DNA of 64,000 bases. Source: Crossaster papposus (taxonomy: Eukaryota > Echinodermata > Asteroidea > Velatida > Solasteridae). This document shows positions 42,401 to 57,400 of this stretch, piece after piece. The notes beneath the pieces were generated by a model. The model was not told where the DNA came from, ran no database searches, and saw only the letters and a list, made by a program, of their open reading frames with translations. Position 1 is the first letter of the stretch. Each line of letters starts with the position of its first letter. The stretch spans positions 930,001 to 994,000 of the forward strand of contig JBAIAA010000261.1 in NCBI GenBank assembly GCA_037893245.1, read 5' to 3'. The position numbers and the translations under genes were made by a program.

Positions 42401-45400
42401 CCCCCAAATTCAAAACGGATGACGCATAAACACGCCAAGTTCAAGTTCGGAAATGTATGTCAGCAGCGTGCAAGGCCGGAAATGCGTGGGTGTGCTTCCC
42501 GGCACTAACAGCCTGAACACGCTTCGGATCGAGTTTCGTTAAAAATAATCCCGCCCGTCGGCTCAGCGATGTTAAAATAATCCCGGCGCGAACTGGTTAA
42601 ATTAACCAGTTCGCCCCGGGATTATTTTAACATTACCTAGCCGTGGCGCGGGATTATTTTTAACCAAACTCATTTGGCCTTGCTCGTGACGTGTGTATGT
42701 GTCATCCGATTTTAATCTGGGGAAAACTTTGCATGTATGGTACGAACTTGTTAACGAAAAGGTAGAAATTACAAAAAAATTATCAAGAGAGAGTTACTAT
42801 TTGAAAACCAAATTGAAAATTATCTGCCACAGCAATTTTAATTGGTTTCGCTGTAACTTGTGTAACAGGTTTTCAAAAACCTTAGAATTCTGGGGACCAT
42901 ATGTGACCCAGCATGAGTAAATGAGACACTTTGAGGCAAGCTTTAAATGATGAAATCAAAATCTCAATTTTTATTTTTGCCGCAAAGTGTCTCATTTACT
43001 CGTGCTGGGTCACATATTCATGAAACTTTACCAAGCCTCGTTGGCAACTAAAAATGTCTATAGTTGCTTATTTTATACTAAGCCTAGTTGGTAACTGATT
43101 GGTATTCACAAAACATTACCAGCATTAGTAACATTCTAATTTTGTCCCTAAAGTTATAGTGTTGGTCCAGGGTAATTCTAAGTCTCTAATTATCACCTAT
43201 TAAACATCATTCTATCACTGACCACAGATGTGACAACATGGCCAGACGAATCATGGAATTAGTAGAAGTTTGTTGTGCTATGCTAATCCACGCAAGAGCT
43301 GGACATGGTTTAGCCTAGTCTTAGTTGCAAGACGTCCTAATCGTGGTATACAGCAGCGTTGGCCGTCAATGCCGGCACCCTCTAACGTACCCCATAGACC
43401 ACGCCATGACCTTCGAATAGGACGTCTTGGCTAACTGCCATAATCGCTCGGAAAATACTGAGCAAAATGGTGTCGCAATAACAGAAACTCCACCAATGCA
43501 TCAGCGATTATGCATGTTACGCTGTGCGATTATTCACGCAACGCCACACGCGCATGCAAATGTGACACAATTTTTGCTTGGAAATTTTCGAGAGATTATG
43601 TGAGTTTAGCCAAGACGACCTATTCGGAGGTCATGGCGTGGTCTACGGCGTACATTAGAGGGCGCCCGCATCGGCGGCCTACGTGCGCTGCATACCCCGA
43701 TTAGGACGTCTTGCAACCAAGACATGCTTTTATAGCCTAAATGTGACCTGTCACCACAAAATGAGAGTAAAGTCGGAAATATTATAAATTTAGATATTGG
43801 TATTTTCAAATACATAACAATGGTACATAACACTTGGGGGTTTTGCGATAAATACTTTTCACAGCGCTCTAGAATGTCATGGGTTTCACAAAACGTGTTT
43901 GTGAGAAAACTTACTTTAAACATCTTAAACAAAACACGCAAAAGATTACACAACAGGACAAGTTAGGTTCGGTTGAGCATAGCAACAACTATGTTCTAAT
44001 CATTATTTCTTCTTGAAATTGTCCACACATACAAACTATTGTATCAACAACAACAAATCAACATTTCGAAAACGTAGGATACTTACGAGGACCTGATTTG
44101 CATATTTAATTACCGTGTTAATTAGACCACTAATGGACTTTAATCCAAACACTAACTACGCAAAATCGCGTAATTTAAGAGGTTTTCGATCATCTGATCT
44201 CACCCAAAATATGGGAATATGTAGAGGAGGATTTTGGCTTTTCAAATTACGCAAAATCTTAAAATTGACCACCTCTTCATATTTTGACTTTAGATGGCCA
44301 TATCTCCAAATCACATTGTGCGACTTTACTCTCATTTTGTGGTGACAGGTCACAAATACACCTGTCACGCTATAGTAACCTGCAACCAAGATGGTTGTAA
44401 GTTTGAGTTTAGTCATTATCTGGTTTCATTTCTGGTTGCTCCTCCAGTCGTCCATAGCCTCCTTGTCAGACGAGTTCTACCCCGCCGCTCTAAGGCTTCC
44501 AAACAAGTTGCATCCTGCCGTGGTAAGCATCTTTGCATTTGAGCTAACAGCCGAAACTAGTGTAAGCGTAAAACACACGGCTGAACAAGGCCCAATTTCT
44601 TGGCTCTTTTGGTGCTTAATTACGGTAAACGTATTTCACGTGTTAGCGAGTAATTTTAGCCTCTGAGCATGCGTACATCCCGTAACTAAGGATTATGTGC
44701 TTACAGGGTTGGCACAAAACGCTTCTGCTTGTGCTGTTAGCACAAAATGGTGTTTGTAAGCGCGGAATGTTGTGGTTAGCAGAGCCATGAAATTGGGCCC
44801 AGGCTGTTTTGTTATACTCTTGTCTTGGATACTGTATTTGTATTGGTCTAGATCGATCACGTGTCCGTTGTAAACGGCAGCCGCAGTTAACTTGCTGTGA
44901 GCTGTATGTCATTGGTACCCGCGCAATTTTTACCTGCCTACTATTAATGATAGTAAACTGTAATTTTGTTTGCACGATTAACATCTCTATACAGTAAAAT
45001 ACATGTTTACTAGAACGTTTTGTGTCTTCGGTCCTCCTAAGTGTCTGCCGAGTTTCAAGACAGAGGTATAACAAAACAACTGTTGAGTGCTGTGAATAAT
45101 TGTATTATATTGTACAGCAATAAAACCATAGAGCTATATTAAATTACTAGAGCGCTAACTCTTTGCAAACTAGAGCGCTAACTCTTCTTACTTGCGGAGA
45201 TACTTTGAATCCATTCTGCGCGCAGACATTTTGAATTCATGTGCGTGTTGTAGAACATAATAAAAATAGATGGATTTAATTTTGAAAGTGTACTCTAAAC
45301 GCAACGCGCGTGCATTCAAGTAGAACAGACGCAAACAACTTTACGCGCATCGTGTCAGTTTAAAAAAGTCACGGCAAAATCAACTGCAGCGCGCGAATAA

Positions 45401-48400
45401 GCACACGCATTTGCAATGTTTGCGCTCATTTGCTGATCTTGCGTTTTAGTTTTGGGCGTATCGGCTTCAGTAGCGCACTGTATGGAATACAAACGCAAAT
45501 ATGTGACCCGCTCCATCGTAATCAGGAATAAGTCGCTGAGGCCGTTTTACGCAATCGGTCGTTAAAGTGAACGCAAGGGTAAAAATCGTGACCAAGTCGT
45601 TTTTCTGAACATTGTATTTTTAGGAAGTGTAGTTATCACAGATCATTTTCATTAATGTCTTGTATGTGAAAACGATCAATAAACATGAAAATGAAGAGGA
45701 TTTGTGTGCGCTGTCCGTATGATTTTTGTCATTTTTGTTTATTTCAAAGCTGTTTTTCTCGGAATGTGGATTCGGCAAATAAATATACACCTGTCATCTT
45801 CATCAGACCATAACTTGTTAACCTAAGAAGATACACACTTGTGATGGGTATCATTAGAAAGCTTATGAAATTCCCTTTCCCACCATGTGCATATCTCAAA
45901 AAGTCATTTCGAGACTTATTCCTGATTTCGATGGAGCGGGTCACATATGCAAACAGACGTACAAACGCCGTACAAAATGTTGAGGTTTCCAAAGGTTTGT
46001 GCACAAACATGGATGCGCCCAGCTCGCATCACTTTGTACATCGCGCCAGCGCTCTAGTAATTTAATATAGCTCTATGTGTAAAACCCATCCTTATCCCTT
46101 CCCATCTTTTGTCTTTTTATATTATGCAGCCTCATGGAAGCACTCCAAAGATTCTGGAGACATTTGGAGCTGACAGAGGTAAAAAGGCTACACAAGTCTA
46201 GTTAAGCTAAAATGCAGACTTGAAAACGAGTATTCCAAATGTTTCTACTTCTTTTGCCGGATGCCTAGAATCATTATTTACCCTCAAATAAGTAAGATAT
46301 TTCTTAATAATTTGGTAGTAATTGTTTTTCGATATCTGCAAATGGTGTATCCTACCTTTAAACAATATTTACTATAAAATACAACCCCCCCTAAATGAAA
46401 TCCACCTATTCCTGATAATTTTAGCAATTACCAATGGTGTAGTCTACCTTTTAACTATGTAAAAACTCTTTGTAACAGACTTTGTGCAGCATCGATAAGA
46501 GGTTGGGATTCCAAAACAAAATCTTTTGCAATCTAAAGCCATGATGTGATTTTATTGTTTTCAGAAGAGAAGTGTTTGAAGTCTGCAGAATCTCTGGAAA
46601 GAGGTTTTCTGACGAAAAGGTAAATTTGAACTGCTATCATCTGATGCACACTTCAATGAAAGATGTTTGGAACCTTCACCGAGTGGCTTTTGCCTCTGTC
46701 AATGTGAAAGGTGCGCATGGAAGGTGCGCGGCGAAGGTTAAAACTCAAGGTCGAACTGCCTCAGATTCTGTGGTCACCCAACACAGCAGAATCCATCTCT
46801 GGCATTGTTCAATGGGAATTAGCTCTCATAGTCTTAGACAGTGGTCATTTATGCACTGGTGTTGACAGCGGAATGCATCAAAGTGCACCAGGCTTTTTTA
46901 CCTAATGCACTGTGCTACGTCTGGCAGGGGTATATAGGGTTAATACATTTGTGACCTGCTCTGTAAAAATGAGTCAGATGTCAAAAATTTGACAAACTGA
47001 GTTATGTATACCATTAGAAAAAGTGCACTGTCCTCTTTAATTTGATATATGTTGGAGGTCTGTAGCATGTTGCGTTCTTGTGATACACCAATTTTAATTT
47101 TGACGATTTTGCGAAATCTAAAAACCCCATTCATGAGAAATCATGCATTACAAAAATTATTTCCTTTTTAATAGGAGATGTATGCAATAGAACACAAAAC
47201 CGTTTTTTCTCCTAAATCTGATTTAATTTAGCATGTTTTAATGTAGAAATTGAAAATATAGATCCTAACCAAGGTGAAAATCATGAAATGGGAATATCAA
47301 ATTTTCGTACGAAAACCCCCCTCTTCGCGTTCAACCACCCAAATCTTGTAAGCGCACTGTGCGACATCTGACTCATTTTCACAGAGCGGGTCACATTTAG
47401 TTTTTTTTTTTTGTGGTTGGTCTATTGCAGTCATCCCATGTGCCATGCAGGCTATGCCCACCTAGATCACGACGCTGCACTGATGGAACTAGCGCTAACC
47501 CGATGGGCTACGCAAGAACTCCTACAGCAAGGCTTTACTCCACTCACCTGCCCAGCTATGTACAAGGCTGTTGCTCTGGTCAGTGGCTCTCACAGTCTTC
47601 AGTCGAGTTAGTCCAGTCGGTCACAAATCCATTTGGAGCTCAGTCATTACGAGTGGTGATTACAAACTTTGCGGACTAAAAGCCTAGGTCACGCTGTCAC
47701 GATTTTAACGCCGATAGCCCACGATTTACAAAATCCGGGTGATTCGTGGACCTAACTCATAGCGACATCTTGATGAGTCGGGATGAAGCTCAATGAGTCT
47801 TGATGAATCTTGATGAGTCGTGATGAATGTTTTTAAATAAATAAATAAATAAATCTTGGATTTATATAGGGCTTTTCACACCCGAAGGGCATCTCAAAGC
47901 GCTTCCAACATTATTACCCCTGGTCACTGGGCCATTTTCAATCCTTAAACCATCTTAGCTTCCTGGGGAGTATACAGCCTGTGCTGCAATATATGCGCTA
48001 CTAGGCTAAATCAATCACAATAACCATCTCTGCCCTCACAGGCACCCATTTTACCCCTGGGTAGCAATTATAGTTAAGTGTCTTGCTCAGGGACACAAGT
48101 GTCACGACCGGGACTCGAACCCACACTCTGCTGAACACAAAAACACAAGAGCTTGAGTTCGGTGTTCTTGTCCACTCGGCTACGACACCCTACAAACTTC
48201 AGGGCAGTCGCAGTGCGATCTTAACTCAATCGCACACAGTCGTAGTGGCATCTTGTAGGCATTTGTGGCCTTCCATTGCCAATCGTGGCCTTCCATTGCC
48301 AATCATGGCCTTCCATTGCCAATCGTGGTTTATTTTTAACACGAATTTCGGTAAATATCCACGGCTGTTCTACAATGTTCTGCGCATATGCTGATCTTAT

Positions 48401-51400
48401 AACAAATAATATTAATGTTGGTGCTTATTTTAGTGCTTTATACCCCCCACAATGTAGTGTTTCAAAGTGCTTTACAATTATTATCCATGTTCACCAAGAA
48501 CGAGACCATTTCTGCAGCAGCTCAAGATCAGCGCATGTGGTCTCTACCTTCACAGGTACATGTACCCATTACTCCTGGGTGGAAAGAGGCAATTGTAGCA
48601 AAGTGTCTTTCCTAAGAACACAAGCACCATGTTCACTGCCAGGGTTCGAATCCACGTACCATCATACAGGAGTCAAACACCGTAAACAAAGGACCACAGC
48701 GCCCCTGTACAATTGGCTGAAATCGGCTATAATCGAAAAGTACCGGTAGTCCAAAGACTTCCAACTTTAGACATTTCAATGTGAAAAGCTTGATCTGCTA
48801 CTGATTTAAGTCTCTGTCATTCTTTTCTGTCCGATTCCATTTCATCCTTATCCTTAGCCGGAGGACATATATACACGCAAAGTTTTCTCTAGATTCAAAA
48901 ACGGATAACGCATAAACAAGTCACAAGCAAGAACAGAAATGTCTGTCAGCAGCGAGCAAGGCTTGAAATGCGTAGGTGTGCTTCCCGGTACCATCGGCCT
49001 GAACCCGCCTCAGATCGAGTTTCGTTAAAAATAATCCCGCGCCTCGGCTCAGTGATGTTAAAATAATCCCAGCGCGAACTGGTTAAGCTTGGGTTAGGGT
49101 TAATCCTGTTGGACTTTTTCTTCCGCGGCCTCGTGGTAAACTTACCACGATATTTCTTCATGTAATTCTACCGTGTGTTCCCACTTTGACTTTCATACCG
49201 CGACGTAACGTTTCATTTTCCGTGCAAGCCTGGCAGAATGTCTCACATTGTGGGCGCTGTGCACAGTCACATTTGACCTCGAGACAAAGCAGTTTACGAG
49301 TGGTCGCGGTACTTCTGCGCAGCGAAGCTGTTCCTATTGGACCTTTTAGCGTCCCTGGTAACTTACTGCGGCTCAGCAGGAAACGTTTAGCGTGAGAGTT
49401 TTACATCAACGTCGCGGTATGCTGACAGGGACGTTAGTCTACCGCACGTTCCCATTGGATTTAATGTTGTCAATCTACAGAAAAGTCGTGGTACGTTAAC
49501 CAAAAAAAGTCAAATGGGAAACACGGCTTCCGAGAGATATTACCAACACTTTAATCAACACCAATATCAAGCCACGTGTGCACAAACTGAAAGAAAACCC
49601 AATCAAATTCACTTCGCTGATGCAGTATATAATTATTCTTTTTGTTGCAGGAATCTTTTGGATTGGATCCTAAAAGCAACAATGAGGTACAGCAATCGTT
49701 TGTAAGCTTATTCTTGACTGGTCTGGCTTCAATGTCCCGAAATGTACTTTGTTTTATCTTCTTATCATTGTTAATGGCAAAAGCCATCTTGACATTGCAG
49801 AAGCTCGACTGTTGGGCAACCCCAGTTTGAGTTGGTGGTTTGTCACACCGATTGGGTCATCATCTCTGGGACCAATTTCATAGAGCTGCTAAGCACAACA
49901 ATTTGCTTAGCACAAAAAAAGTCTTGCTCATTAAAAACAGGTTACCAGCCGAAATTCTACGTGTTGTTCATGCTAAGCAAAAAAAACCAGCTGATTATCA
50001 ATCAAAAACAACAAAGATCACGTGAAAATTTGGTCTGTAACCTTGTTTTTGCCAAGGACAAATGTTAATGCTAAGCAAATTTGTGTGCTCAGCAGCTCCG
50101 TGAAATTGGCCCCTGGTTTCAGAATAACAGAGTTGTATCAAGTCCCTGCAAGTCCATCAGAAGTCCGCTTATTTTTATGAACGCGTTTACATTACGCGAC
50201 AAAGTCGTGCGCCTTATCGCGTTAATAATTTCAAAAGTCGCGCAACCGTCGCGTACTATTTTGTTCGTTTACATGCGCAAAATAATAAGGCCTTGTAAAC
50301 TGTGGAATTGGATGGTACCAGACTATTTATGCTTTTTTAATCCCCGCTTTCAATTTGTTTTTAAATGTGGCTTAAAACGTTTAGCGTATCATTAATCCCA
50401 AATGTTATATTATTCATCAGAGCAGACTGGTTTTAATTTGTAATTAACTTTATTTCATTACTTTCATTTCTATTTGCAAGTTCCTAAAATGACGATTTTT
50501 ACTTCACGATTGATGATTTGATGGAATGTTCATTTCTTACAGACATATGCCATTGAGACTAATGAAAATGTACAGTACCTTGCTGGAGTCAGTCCATTGA
50601 ATTTCATTGGTTAGTATTTACTGGGAGGAGGTATGTATGGTTTGAGAAACAAGTGAGAATTGACTCGGGGTTGAACTTGGGGCTTTGGGAGTGAAAAATT
50701 GCGCGTAGCCCCGAAGCATGTTTATCCCAGAGGCCTTTAACCAGTTCGCGTCGTAAGACATGTATCGTGCAAGATTGTCCAGGATTCAAAATGGATGCCA
50801 GATATAACAATAATAATAATAAATACTGTTATATTTGAATAAATACTATTATAAAGTGCATGCATCTACCAGAACTGGTACTCAAGATGTTGTGCCATTA
50901 TTATTCCTGCTCTTTGGACCATTGAAACATCCCAAATACCATCTCAGCTCCCTGGGGAGTATACAGCTCAATGCTGCCATTTTGGCGCAAAGCAGCTAAT
51001 AACGACCATCTCTGCCCTCACAGGTACCCATTTACTCCTGGTTGAAGAGAAGCAATGAGTGACAAAGTGCCTTGCCCAAGGGCACACACACCATAGTCCC
51101 AGGCATTGAAACATCCCAAATACCATCTCAGCTCCCTGGGGAGTATACAGCTCAATGCTGCCGTTTCGGCGCAAAGCAGCTAATAACAACCATCTCCGCC
51201 CTCACAGGTACCCATTTACTCCTGGTTGAAGAGAAGCAATGAGTGACAAAGTGCCTTGCAAAAAGGGCACACGCACCATAGTCCCAGGCTGGACTTGAAC
51301 CCACAACCTGCAGTTTTACCCACAGACGACAAATTCAATGCTCCAGACCACAAGCATTGAATTTTTTATTCTCCGTCTGTGGGTAAAGCTGCAGGTTGTG

Positions 51401-54400
51401 GGTTTGAGTCCGGCCTGGGACTATGGTGCGTGTGCCTTTGGGCAGTGTGCCTTTGGGCAAGGCACTTTAAACACGTCATGATAAACACGTCATGAGCAAG
51501 GCCGGAAAAATCTGTCCGAGACCGGCTCCCAGCGAGCGAGGCCTGGTGTGCTACCCACCACATGCTGGGCCCAGGCCCGGGCCCGAACCTGGGCCTGATT
51601 ATACAATGTCCAAATAATCCCAGTGTGAACTGGTTAAACTCTATTCGACTGCTCTGCAATGTACGAAGAACTCTGGACAAATACCTTAACCAGTTCGCGC
51701 CGGAGAACGTTTATACACGCGAAGGTTTCCCCAGATTCAAAACGGATGACGCAAAAACACATAACGAGCAAGGCCAGACATGTCTGTCATCAGCGAGCAA
51801 GGCCGGAAATGCGTGGGTGTGCTTTCTGGTACCATCGTCCTGAACCCGCATCGGATCAAGTTTCGTAAAATATAATCCCGTGCCTCGGCTCGGTGATGTT
51901 AAAACAATCCCGTCGCAAGCCGGTTAATACCAAAGGCTAGTTTTGTCCGACACAAGCAAAAATAGAGGTCGACCTGACTTTGCTTAGCATGAAACACAAT
52001 TTGAGTTTTGGCTGGTAATCTTTTTTTTTTTTTTTACTAAGCAAGACTTGTTGGTGCTAAGCAAATATTTGTACTGAGCAACTTCATGGAATTGGCTCCA
52101 GCTGGCCTTTATAATTAAATTCACTGTTCGTATACTTGGGCAAATCTGTTGGTACTTTGTACAACTTCATTTTTATTTATATTTTTCAGGTTTTGCAAAT
52201 TTACTAAAATTATAAATTGTTTTCCCCCTTTTTTTGGTTGGTCTCAGCTTACTTCATGATGAACGTTCTGGAAGGGGCTGATCTACCATACAGGCAAGCA
52301 TTGCCAATTTTGATTTCAGGAAATATAATAAAGCTGGAAAGTTGTACTTTAAAATAGAAATTCTGACTAGCAGATTCATTAAGAAAGTCTAAGCTAAAGG
52401 TAGGATACACCATTTCCAGAAATTGAAATTTGTTTAGTATCTTACTTATAAATATTTGAAAGTAAATAACGATTCTAGGCATCCAGCAAAGTTATTGCGC
52501 TAGATATCCTGTATATAGATATCTGTATTGTTCCGAAAAATGAAATCTTCTATTAACCAGTTCGCGCCGGATGACGAATATAAACGCAAAGTTTTTCCCA
52601 GATTCAAAACGGATGACTCATAAACACGCCACGAGCAAGGCCGGAAATGTCTGTCAGCAGCGAGCAAGGCCGGAAATGCGTGGGTGTGCTTCCCGGTACC
52701 ATCGGCCTGAACCCGCCTCGGATCGAGCATCGTTAAAAATAATCCCGCCCGTTGGCCCAGTGATGTTAAAATAATTCCGGCGCGAACTAGTTAAAAAAAA
52801 TCACAATCGCCAAACGGCGATTGCGAAAAAAAAAAAGAACAACAAAAACAACTGCCCAAATGTCAGTTTAAAACGAATGTCGTTTTTCTTGCTTTTTTCT
52901 CGGCATCCATGATTGTTAAACTTCGGACAGGTCAATTAAACAATATTTACTATAAAATACAACCCCCCTAAATCCACCCATTCATGATAATTCAAGCAAT
53001 TATCAATGGTGTATCCTACCTTTCAATAGCAGTGTAGCTTCTATTCTATATAAATTCACCGATTTTGATTGTATTTTTTTTTCTGTTTATGTTTGTATTT
53101 TTTCTTTGTTTCAGGTGCTTTACAGTTGGAAGAAGTTACAAAAACTGTTCAGGTATTCACATTTGTTTTACCAACTATAAAACAGATGCTGATCAAAATT
53201 GCTGGACATGGCAGAGAACCAGTCAATAACAATATGCATGACATGATATTGTAGCTAGTAACCATTGTTTTCACAAAGAGACTTGTTTCTGTGCGTTTTA
53301 GCTCGGTGAATGTGGTTTTTAGTTTTCATTCAAAAGGCCAGACATAGCACTTGTAATACACACCAAAATTCCCATTGGTTTGTATAATCCAGTATTTAGG
53401 AACATTTTTTTCCTAACTTTTTTTTTTCTTCATAGAATCAACTCACTTTGAGGGACTTCATCAAAGTTTCCAGTCACAAAAGGTAAAGAATGAAATTGTA
53501 TATTTTTTTTTTTTTTGAGTTTTTTTACTGTCAACATTTTACTTGTAACCATTTGATCAAAAGTACTAAATAAAATAAAATAAATTAAAACCCACTGCAA
53601 TGCAAAAGGCAATGCCAATGTATAAATTTGGTGGCCCAATATTGCTCAATACGGTGCTTACTAAAAATAACAAAAAAAATAAGGCCTAAGAAAATAATTG
53701 TGTTGGAATACACAGTCTTTACTCTGCAACTTGTAACACTAACCCCACAGGGTTTGTGTGGGCATGTAACCGCGCATATGGAGACTTGTGGGGAAGCCTT
53801 TGTTGCCCTCTTTTGTTTTCCTTTGTCCTATTGTAATATTTAATGCTATGGCGTTTCCAATCTGGGGTAAATAGATTTCTAAGGATTTTCGCTCTGGGGT
53901 AAATTTATCCTATTGTCCTATTGTGTTACCTTCCCCATAGGGCTGCGTGTATACGAGCGAGTATGTAAACACCGGCAATCGTGGACAAGGGACAATTGGG
54001 TTAGAGCATAAACAAAGGGTCCACGATTAAAAAATCGTGTCCAAAACCTATGGGAGGCCTTCCAAAAAAGTACAAATAGAAGAGGGACAATACAGGTAGG
54101 GGGTCTACGATTGCCGGTGTTTATACAGGGTGGATCGGAAAAGCATACTTCCAATTACCCTTGGGCCAAAACTACCAATACCAATGGATGGAGAATCTTT
54201 CTAGAAGAAAAATGCTACCAAGATATCTCGATTTGGGCCAGTAGTTTGAGTTTTAAGTTATTTCTCGGTGCGAAAGGACCACTGACTTCACTTTGAGATA
54301 AATCTACTAGTCCAAATCAATATATCTTAATTGGTATCATTTTTCTTATCGAAAGATTCTGCATCCATTGGTTGAACGGTAGGTAGTTTTGTCCGTTGAG

Positions 54401-57400
54401 ATATGCTTGTTCGTTGAGATATGGTTGTCCATGGGGATATGGTTGTCTGTTGAGATATGCTTGTCTGTTGAGATATGGTTGTCCATGGGGATATGGTTGT
54501 CTGTCAAGATATTTGTGACCTGGCACCAAGAAATGGCAAGAAATGTAAAGTCGTAAAATAACAAAATTGACATTGTTACATTTCTAGAAAGAAGAATTCC
54601 TAAGCTTTCAAATGATGTATTGTTGCTGTAGCTTATTCCTAGCCGCCACTATACTCTATTGAAATTGCTGAAGTCATGCTCCCTTGTTTTAAGAAATGGA
54701 TTTCAAAGTCTGTGAACCACGTGCTAACTCTACTATCACTAAAACACACTTTAGAGTTTTAATTGAGCTATAAAAAGTTGGGATATGATAAAGAAGGGTT
54801 GTTTGTATGTAAAAACGTTAACAACTCGAAACGGACCTCCCACTTAAAAAATAGACGTTTCGGCCAATAACTCGTTTTGGCCATGTGCGACTTTCCGCTC
54901 ATTTCGTGGTGCCAGGTCACATATGCTTGTCCGTTTGTTCGTTGAGATATGCTTGTCCGTTTTGGGGGGGAGCCATGTTTTTTTTTTAAGTATAAAAAAA
55001 CATCAAGGCAATTTTGTTCCTACCTAGAAATCACCTATCTGTAATGTGTTTAGTGTGTTACCCACACTTTTTGTTGCCTAAACTGTTATACACATGATTT
55101 CTTGATGGAATGTGATATTTGTAATTTTTGTTTACAGGTTGAATTGTGTGGTGTGTGTGAGAACACCGAAGCAGCCGGCATTGCCCTCTTCACTCAGTTT
55201 ATGGCTACAGCAAAGAGTCTGCTGTCGAATCTCCCTCTACATTACCGGTAGGAATGTAGTCTATGGAATATTCTCTCGTTGGACGAGCGTCTATGATATG
55301 CGAGCAGATTCGGTGATTAATTTTGCAAAACGGACTGCATATTGACCACAAGATTCAGTCCATTCAGCAGGCGCTTTTTGGTGATCAGGTATTTATATTG
55401 TTAACCAAGGAAACTCAATTGACTGACTCCAGCAAAGTACAGTGAAACACCGCTATATACTGAACATATGTGACCTGTCATCACAAAATGAGCGTAAAGT
55501 TGCACAGAGTGATTTCCCAGTACGGCCAGTCAAAGTCAAAATTTGAAGGGGTGGTCGATTTTGAGATTATATTGGTTTTTTTAAGACTAAATCCCCAACA
55601 ATCAATTCCCATTTTTTCAGGACGATCAGATAAAAACAAAATTCGTTTTTGAGACAATTTTGACTATGCCTTTCTATGCCTTTCACACAATTTCTCGCAA
55701 GAAATGCCCGTTTTCTCATAATCTCTGTATTAGGACTCCGGACGAAAAAATAAAAATAATAAAAACATTGAGTATCAAACCTCCAAGTGTTATATACCAT
55801 TGGAAAGCTATGTTTCCACAGAATTTAGAAATACCTATATCTCAATTTTTTGATTTTGCCGACTTTACGCTAATTTTGTGATGACAGGTCACATATAGCT
55901 GTGCGAACACATATTCCTTGGCTTCCGATTTTTGTATCCATACATAATAATAAAATAATAAGCAGTTCTTATATAGCGCACGTATCTACCAAGACTGGTA
56001 CTCAAGGCGCTCTCACATTATTACCACGGTCATGGGGCCCATGAAACATTCCAAATACCATCTCAGCTCCGTGAGGAGTATACAGCTCGCTGCTGCCATT
56101 TCGGTGCAAAGCAGCTAAATCAACCACAATAACCATCTCTGCCCTCACAGGTACCCATTTACTCCTGGGTGGAAAGAAGCAATGAGTGACAAAGTGCCTT
56201 GCACAAGGGCACACGCACCGTAGTTCCAGGCCGGACTTGAACCAACAACCTGTAGCTTTAACTACAGATAACAAATTCAATGCTCCAGACCACGAGACCA
56301 CGGCACTCCAAACATGCCAAACACTGTTATTGAAAATAATGTCAACAGATTTTTTGAAATCCACTGGGTATATCAAACACTATTTAGGCCGTGTTTTATT
56401 CCCAAACGTCAAATGGCCGGTGTTTTAGATGGCTATTACTTCCCCAGTGAAAAGAAGGGAAAAGCCAACCGTTGCTTTATAATTCGATGTGGTGAATACG
56501 AATTAGGTGTCATGCATAAAAGCACTTGAAGTAGGCAACAAGAGGGCGCTATTTAAAAGGACGGACGCCATCTTGTAAAATTGGCACCCGATGGACCAGC
56601 GGCTGAAAATCGCTATACTGAACAATCAATATACCAAACCAAATCTGTGGATACTGGGATGTTCGTTATGGCGGCATTCCCTGGTATTGCAAGTTCTCAC
56701 GAGTCTCAATGACATACATGTATGTCTGCAAGAAATAAACATTCAATCAAATTGTCATAACTATGTCTCCAGAATCACTCTATGGCCGATTTCACGAAAC
56801 GCTAAGACGTGTCTCAGGAAGAGTAACTCGTCCTAACTCGCGACTTGTCCTAGGATCAATTTCACCAAAGTTAAGACGCGTTAAACAAGTCCTATTAAAC
56901 TCAATGCGGCTGAACTCGTCTTAACTTAAGATCAGTCTAAAGGTCATCTTATCTTCATACGAGCATTAATTTGTATATCGTCTGAAATTCGGTTATGGTT
57001 TTGAATATAAAAAAAAATTGAAACAATTTGATATGGGTGTATAGTTTTAAAAACATGATTTATACAATTATTCAAAACATTCAATTATACGCCAACAACT
57101 ACGTTTGAAATGTATTGCGCAGAGTAGTTTTCCAAGGAGAGTTTGTGTTCTATGCACGCGCGCGTTGGAAGTTGGTTTGCGCGTTTCTTGTCAACGACTG
57201 TTTTCTATAGCGGTAAAAACAAACAATTGGTATTTGTGATGCGTCTTTCATAAGATGGGTTTACTAAAATCGATCTTAGGAAACATCTTAGCTAAGTTCT
57301 AAGATGAGTCGTAAGTTATAACGAGTTTCGTGGATTGCACAAGACTGAATCTTTGCAATTGTGTTGTTTTGACTTTTGAAGAATCGTTGAGGTTCCAAGT

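Noticed and set aside
49186..49395. ORF in a GC-richer stretch between SLIMP-like exons 7 and 8
   Set aside because: It falls in a repeated element also present near 62472-62925 in reverse.
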